Source of the DNA: Microbacterium hominis NBRC 15708
GTDB taxonomy: Bacteria > Actinomycetota > Actinomycetes > Actinomycetales > Microbacteriaceae
Assembly (NCBI RefSeq): GCF_001592125.1
Contig: NZ_BCWI01000018.1
Coordinates: forward strand, 1 to 64,000
DNA length: 64,000 nt
Direction: 5' to 3'
Numbering within the stretch: position 1 is the stretch's first letter; each line of letters opens with the position of its first letter. Positions 60,228 to 64,000 of this stretch are shown here, piece after piece. The notes under the pieces are model-generated. The model saw only the letters and a list, made by a program, of their open reading frames with translations. It was not told the origin of the DNA and searched no databases. A program made the translations under genes and the position numbers.

Positions 60228-61199
60228 CTACGCGCGCCGGAGGAGACGTCGCAGCCACGCGCGCCGTGCGCGGCGGGCTTCGCGCGACAGCGGCAGCCAC
60301 GGCGCCATGAGGTCGAACGCGTGCGTGCCGCCCGGCCACACGTGCAGCTCCGCGTCGCCCCCCGCGCGCCAGATGGCATCGGCGAACGCGACGCACTCGT
60401 CGCGGAAGGTCTCGGCGGAGCCGACGTCGATGAAGGTCGGCGGCAGACCCGCGAGGTCGTCGGCGAGCGCGGGCGAGGCGTAGGCCGACACGCGCCCGGC
60501 TCCGTCGGCGCGGCCGAGGTACGCGGCCCAGGCGACCTCGTTGGCCGCGCGGTCCCACGACCCGTGGCCCGCCATCTGGATCGCCGAGGCCGACGCCGAC
60601 CGGTGGTCGAGCATCGGCGCCTGCAGCAGCAGGCCGGCCGGCCGGGGACCGCCGTGGTCGCGGGCGTACAGTGCGAGCGCCGCCGCGAGGCCCGCCCCGG
60701 CGCTCACCCCGGTGAGGACGATGCGGTCGGGGTCGATCTGCGCGGGCGCGTCGGGACCGGCCAGCCACCGCAGGGCGGCCATGGCGTCGTCGAGCGCGGC
60801 GGGGAAGGGGTGCTCGGGAGCGAGCCGGTAGTCGACCGACACCACGGCGCAGCCGACGCGGTCGGCCATCGCGGTCACGGCGGGCATCTCCGAATCGGGG
60901 GTGCCCGACACGAGGCCGCCGCCGTGCAGGTGCAGCAGCACGGGTACCGGGCGGGGGCACTCCACCGGCAGCGAGACCACGACGGCCACCTCGCCCGCCG
61001 CGCCCGGGATCGTGCGCGCGGTGCGCGTGAACGCTCCGTGCTGCGTGAGGTCCGTCATCGGCGCCACCGTCGCGCTCTCGCGCACCCGCACGATGTCGTC
61101 GGGGGTGATCGAGACGACGATGTCGTCGAGCTCGTCGAAGGCGCGGGCGACACCCGGGTCGAGCGGCGGCCGCGGGCGGGCCGACGGCGGCGGCGTCAT
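60228..61199 (-). CDS. HSL-family alpha/beta hydrolase (esterase)
   Basis: 323-residue cytoplasmic esterase of the hormone-sensitive-lipase group: oxyanion motif HLHGGGLVSG near 95, nucleophile elbow GVSAGAG near 165, catalytic Asp near 265 (FIDVGSAETFRDE) and His in GGTHAFDL near 297. It cleaves short-chain esters; the natural substrate is unknown. ATG 61199 overlaps the permease stop (ATGA), tying it to sugar uptake. Deacylation of an imported acylated sugar before phosphorolysis is a reasonable guess. Confidence 0.88.
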   Translation of the reverse strand: MTPPPSARPRPPLDPGVARAFDELDDIVVSITPDDIVRVRESATVAPMTDLTQHGAFTRTARTIPGAAGEVAVVVSLPVECPRPVPVLLHLHGGGLVSGTPDSEMPAVTAMADRVGCAVVSVDYRLAPEHPFPAALDDAMAALRWLAGPDAPAQIDPDRIVLTGVSAGAGLAAALALYARDHGGPRPAGLLLQAPMLDHRSASASAIQMAGHGSWDRAANEVAWAAYLGRADGAGRVSAYASPALADDLAGLPPTFIDVGSAETFRDECVAFADAIWRAGGDAELHVWPGGTHAFDLMAPWLPLSREARRARRAWLRRLLRRA

Positions 61200-62020
61200 C
61201 CCTTCACCGCACCCTGGAGCAGCGCCGCGACGAACTGCCGCTGGAACACCAAGAACACGATCAGGGTCGGCAGCAGGATCAGGATCGACCCGGCGCACAG
61301 CAGCGGGATGTCGGTGCCCCACTGACCCTGGAACGCGCCGAGGGCACCGGCCATCGTCCGCTTGGTCGGGTCGTCGACGAGCACGATCGCGAGGAGGAAC
61401 TGGTTCCACGTCCACAGGAACAGCAGGATCGCGAGCGAGGAGATCGCCGGACCCGACAGCGGCACGTGGATGCGCCAGAACAGCTGCCAGGTGCTGGCGC
61501 CGTCGGTGCGGGCGGCCTCGGTCAGCTCGTGGGGCATGTTGACGAAGTGCGCCCGCATCCACATGACGGCGAACGGCATGAACAGACCGATCAGCGGCAG
61601 GACGATCGCCCACTGGGTGTTGAGGAGCCCGTAGCCGCGGATCTGGTAGTAGATCGGCACGATGATGCCCTCGATCGGGAGGGTCAGTCCCAGCACGAAC
61701 ACGACGAAGAGGGTGCGCGACAGCGGCACCTTGAGGTGCCCGAGCGCGAAGCCGGCGAGCGTCGCGGCGAACAGGCTCACGGGCACGACGCCGAGCTCGA
61801 TGAGGATGCTGGAGCCCAGCATCTTCAGCATGTCGGCCGACTGGAACGCGAGGAGGAAGTTGTCCCAGTGCGGCTCGTCGGGCCAGGACAGCCCCGCCGG
61901 GTAGGTCCCGGGGGCGTGCAGCGCGGTCACGAACAGCGAGATGAACGGGATGATCGTCAGCGCCATGACGACGATGAGCAGGAGGCGGCCGGTCCACACC
62001 TCGACGGCGGAGGTCTTCAT
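61196..62020 (-). CDS. Carbohydrate ABC permease (MalG-like)
   Basis: 274-residue CUT1 permease with six helices; coupling loop EAARTDGASTWQLFWRIHVPLSGPA. It pairs with the MalF-like protein encoded just upstream, with a one-base overlap (TGATG). No ATPase gene is in the visible operon, so a shared MsiK/UgpC-type ATPase is likely, as for CebFG. Confidence 0.9.
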   Translation of the reverse strand: MKTSAVEVWTGRLLLIVVMALTIIPFISLFVTALHAPGTYPAGLSWPDEPHWDNFLLAFQSADMLKMLGSSILIELGVVPVSLFAATLAGFALGHLKVPLSRTLFVVFVLGLTLPIEGIIVPIYYQIRGYGLLNTQWAIVLPLIGLFMPFAVMWMRAHFVNMPHELTEAARTDGASTWQLFWRIHVPLSGPAISSLAILLFLWTWNQFLLAIVLVDDPTKRTMAGALGAFQGQWGTDIPLLCAGSILILLPTLIVFLVFQRQFVAALLQGAVKG

Positions 62021-62982
62021 CAGCTCTCGTCCTTTCCGCGGGTGAGCTTGTTCAGCGGCAGCACGACGGCGAGCACGAGCAGGGTGAGCACGACCGCGAG
62101 GGCGGAGGCCTGGCCGACCTGCCGTTCGAAGAACGCGAGGTAGTAGATCTCCAGACCCGGCACCATCGTGCTGCGGCCGGGGCCGCCCTGGGTGGAGATG
62201 TAGATGATGTCGAAGCTGCGCAGGGCCCCGATGACGGTGATGAGCACCGCGACGCCGAGCTCCTGCCGGATGGCGGGCAGGGTCACCGTGAAGAACTCGC
62301 GGATGGGCCCCGCGCCGTCGATGCGCGCGGCCTCGTAGAGGGCGGGATCGATCTTGGTCATGCCGGCGAGCAGCAGCAGCATGCACAGGCCGAGCGAGAC
62401 CCACGCGCCGATCACGCCGACGGCGGGCAGAGCGGTGTCGAAGTCGCCGAGCCACGCGCGGGTGATCCCGCCGAGCCCGATCGCGCTGAGGAACTGGTTG
62501 ACCGCACCGTCGGCGGCCAGCAGCCACGTCCACATGATGCCGGCGGCGACCAGCGGGATGACCTGCGGGAGGAACAGGACGGTGCGCGACACGGAGGCCA
62601 GCCGACTGCCCCCGAGCTTGCGGATCAGCGCGGCGGCGACGAGCCCGACGGTCACCGGGATGATCGAGAAGTACAGGATGAGCGTCAGCGCGTTGACGAT
62701 GGGTCCGAGCAGCTGCGCGTCGGTGAAGATGCGCACGTAGTTGTCGAGCCCCGCCCACGTGGCGGTCGTGACCCCGTTCCAGTCGTAAAACGAGTACTGC
62801 ACCGTCGAGGCGAGCGGCACGAGCACGAAGAGCGCGTAGAAGACGAAGGCGGGTGCGATCAGCGCGAGACCGACAACCGCCTCCCGCGACCACCGCGCGC
62901 GTCGAGCGCGGTGGTCGCGGGCCGGGGCGGCCGCACGGTCCCGCGCAGCCCGGGCCTGCCCGGGCTGCGTGGACGTGCTCAT
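62020..62982 (-). CDS. Carbohydrate ABC permease (MalF-like)
   Basis: 320-residue CUT1 permease with an Arg/Ala-rich cytoplasmic N-terminus and six helices; coupling loop YEAARIDGAGPIREFFTVTLPAIRQ. It starts three bases after the binding-protein stop. It is part of the binding protein-permease-permease-esterase-phosphorylase operon. Confidence 0.9.
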   Translation of the reverse strand: MSTSTQPGQARAARDRAAAPARDHRARRARWSREAVVGLALIAPAFVFYALFVLVPLASTVQYSFYDWNGVTTATWAGLDNYVRIFTDAQLLGPIVNALTLILYFSIIPVTVGLVAAALIRKLGGSRLASVSRTVLFLPQVIPLVAAGIMWTWLLAADGAVNQFLSAIGLGGITRAWLGDFDTALPAVGVIGAWVSLGLCMLLLLAGMTKIDPALYEAARIDGAGPIREFFTVTLPAIRQELGVAVLITVIGALRSFDIIYISTQGGPGRSTMVPGLEIYYLAFFERQVGQASALAVVLTLLVLAVVLPLNKLTRGKDES

Positions 62983-62985
62983 GGG

Positions 62986-64000
62986 TCAGCCCTTCTTGCT
63001 GCTCAGATAGTCGGTCTGCACCTGGGTCAGAAGGCCCGCCGGGGTCTGCTTGCCCGCGAACAGCTCCTGCAGGTTCGGCGTGAGGCTCTTCGCGTAGATC
63101 GAGCCCGTGGCGTTGGCGATGAAGTCCATCGAACCGTTGTTCTGCGAGAGCTGCGCGCCCGCGGCCAGGGTCTCGGCCGTCACGGTGCCCTCCTTGACGG
63201 CGGGCATGAAGGCGTCGGCGGGACCCATGGGGTGCGATCCGCCCTTCTCCACCGCGATGGTGCGCGCCGTCTCGTTCGTCGCGACCCAGTTGAAGAAGAA
63301 CGCGGCGCAGTCGGGGTGCGCGGCCTTCGCCGACACGCCGTAGGTGAGCGGAGCCGACATGGCGCCGTTCTGGCCGCCCGCCTCGAGCGGGGGCGACAGG
63401 AAGAAGCCCACGTCGCCGGGCATCTGGGTGTCGAAGTTGCCCGACTCCCAGTCGCCGTCGAAGATGAACAGGCTCTGGCCGCTCGTGAAGCGGCTGATCA
63501 TCTGGGAGTAGTCCATCGAGTTGGCGTCGTCGGCGAAGTAGCCCGCCGTGATCCACGAGTCGAGGTGCTCCGCGGCCTTGACGTTCTCCGGGGTGTCGAT
63601 CGTGGCGTCGTCCTTGAGGAAGATCCAGTCGTTGATCGCGCTCGGCTTGCCATAGCTGGCCATCAGCGCCTGGAGCGGGAAGGCGAGACCGCCGGTCGCT
63701 CCGCCGTTGAACTGCGCGATCGGCGTGATCCCGGCATCCTTCGCCTTCTTCAGGTAGGAGTCGAACTCGTCGAGCGTCGTCGGGGCGGAGGTCATGCCGA
63801 TCTGCGCGGCGAGCTTCTTGTTGTAGAAGACCCCGGTGACCGAGTAGTTGACGCCCATCGCGTAGAGGGAGCCGTCGCCGCGCTGACCCTTGTCGTTGAC
63901 CCGCAGCTGCTCGAGCTGCGACGACGGCCACTGGTCCCACCCGTAGCCCTTGGCGTAGCCGTCGAGGTTGTAGAGCAGGTTGTCGTTCACGAGGTCGACG
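62986..64000 (-). CDS. Sugar ABC substrate-binding protein, 5' end outside the window
   Basis: C-terminal 338 residues of a family-1 (CUT1) solute-binding protein; the start and signal peptide lie beyond base 64000. Visible are YAMGVNYSVTGVFYNKKLAAQIG, TTLDEFDSYLKKAKDAGITPIAQF, FIFDGDWESGNF and WVATNETARTIAVEKGGSHPMG, typical of alpha-glucoside, raffinose or multiple-sugar binding proteins. The coupled phosphorylase suggests a sucrose-like ligand. The exact sugar cannot be read from the sequence. Confidence 0.9.
   Translation of the reverse strand, partial: VDLVNDNLLYNLDGYAKGYGWDQWPSSQLEQLRVNDKGQRGDGSLYAMGVNYSVTGVFYNKKLAAQIGMTSAPTTLDEFDSYLKKAKDAGITPIAQFNGGATGGLAFPLQALMASYGKPSAINDWIFLKDDATIDTPENVKAAEHLDSWITAGYFADDANSMDYSQMISRFTSGQSLFIFDGDWESGNFDTQMPGDVGFFLSPPLEAGGQNGAMSAPLTYGVSAKAAHPDCAAFFFNWVATNETARTIAVEKGGSHPMGPADAFMPAVKEGTVTAETLAAGAQLSQNNGSMDFIANATGSIYAKSLTPNLQELFAGKQTPAGLLTQVQTDYLSSKKG

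Overview
The window is GC-rich (roughly 70 percent) and looks like the chromosome of an actinobacterium of the family Microbacteriaceae, most likely Microbacterium or a close relative. The reasons are the frequent GTG starts, the many ATGA/GTGA overlaps, GAT used for Asp mainly before GCC, CebR/CelR-type TGGGAGCGCTCCCA operators, and many genes whose -10 box (TAnnnT) sits 6-7 bases before the start codon, as expected for leaderless mRNAs. I see no rRNA, tRNA, CRISPR array, prophage or transposase.

Layout. 0-5.4 kb: a frame-disrupted marC gene, a branched-chain-type 2-oxoacid dehydrogenase operon (E1alpha-E1beta-E2) and a HisC/Pat-type aminotransferase. 5.5-19.4 kb: housekeeping and small-operon genes: a four-helix membrane protein, an alpha/beta hydrolase with a WXG100-like N-terminus and a small partner, a low-molecular-weight phosphatase, purB, membrane proteins, DUF1801, VOC and AraC genes, a Gfo/Idh/MocA oxidoreductase, a quinone-oxidoreductase-like enzyme, a sterol-carrier-like protein, purD, a PadR-MFS pair, TfoX and purC. 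19.4-24.3 kb: a MacB-like ABC transporter and its adaptor, divergent from a secreted beta/gamma-crystallin miniprotein and a lipoprotein. 24.4-25.8 kb: a UraA-type permease. 25.8-31.9 kb: a complete cello-oligosaccharide uptake operon (cebE-cebF-cebG-bglC-cebR) with three CebR-type operators. 32-33.7 kb: purS-purQ and a nucleobase deaminase.

33.7-56.6 kb is a large purine-catabolism island. It holds an adenine-deaminase-like enzyme co-transcribed with an NMT1/THI5-type ABC importer, MocA-like and XdhC maturation factors, xanthine dehydrogenase (FAD subunit plus a fused 2Fe-2S/Mo subunit), an 8-oxoguanine/guanine-deaminase-like amidohydrolase, a LOG protein, allantoate amidohydrolase, a PucG-type transaminase, an HpxZ-HpxY-like fused amidase, a formamidase-like protein, allantoinase, an XRE-cupin regulator, OHCU decarboxylase, HIU hydrolase and an HpxO-type FAD urate hydroxylase. 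Together these can take purine bases through xanthine, urate, 5-hydroxyisourate, OHCU, allantoin, allantoate and ureidoglycine to glycine, oxalurate and ammonia. A shared GAAACAC(SS)GCG motif lies upstream of several of these operons.

56.6-64 kb: a frame-disrupted MinD/ParA-like ATPase, a GH13_18 sucrose-phosphorylase-type enzyme, an HSL-family esterase, two sugar ABC permeases and the 3' part of their binding-protein gene, which runs off the window.

Intergenic DNA is rich in palindromic elements. An 80-81 bp family (AACTGCAAGG...CCTTGCAGTT) occurs three times at each of two convergent gene ends, and several unrelated nested palindromes lie elsewhere. A 16-bp palindrome, GGATGCCGCGGCATCC, occurs six times inside unrelated coding regions.
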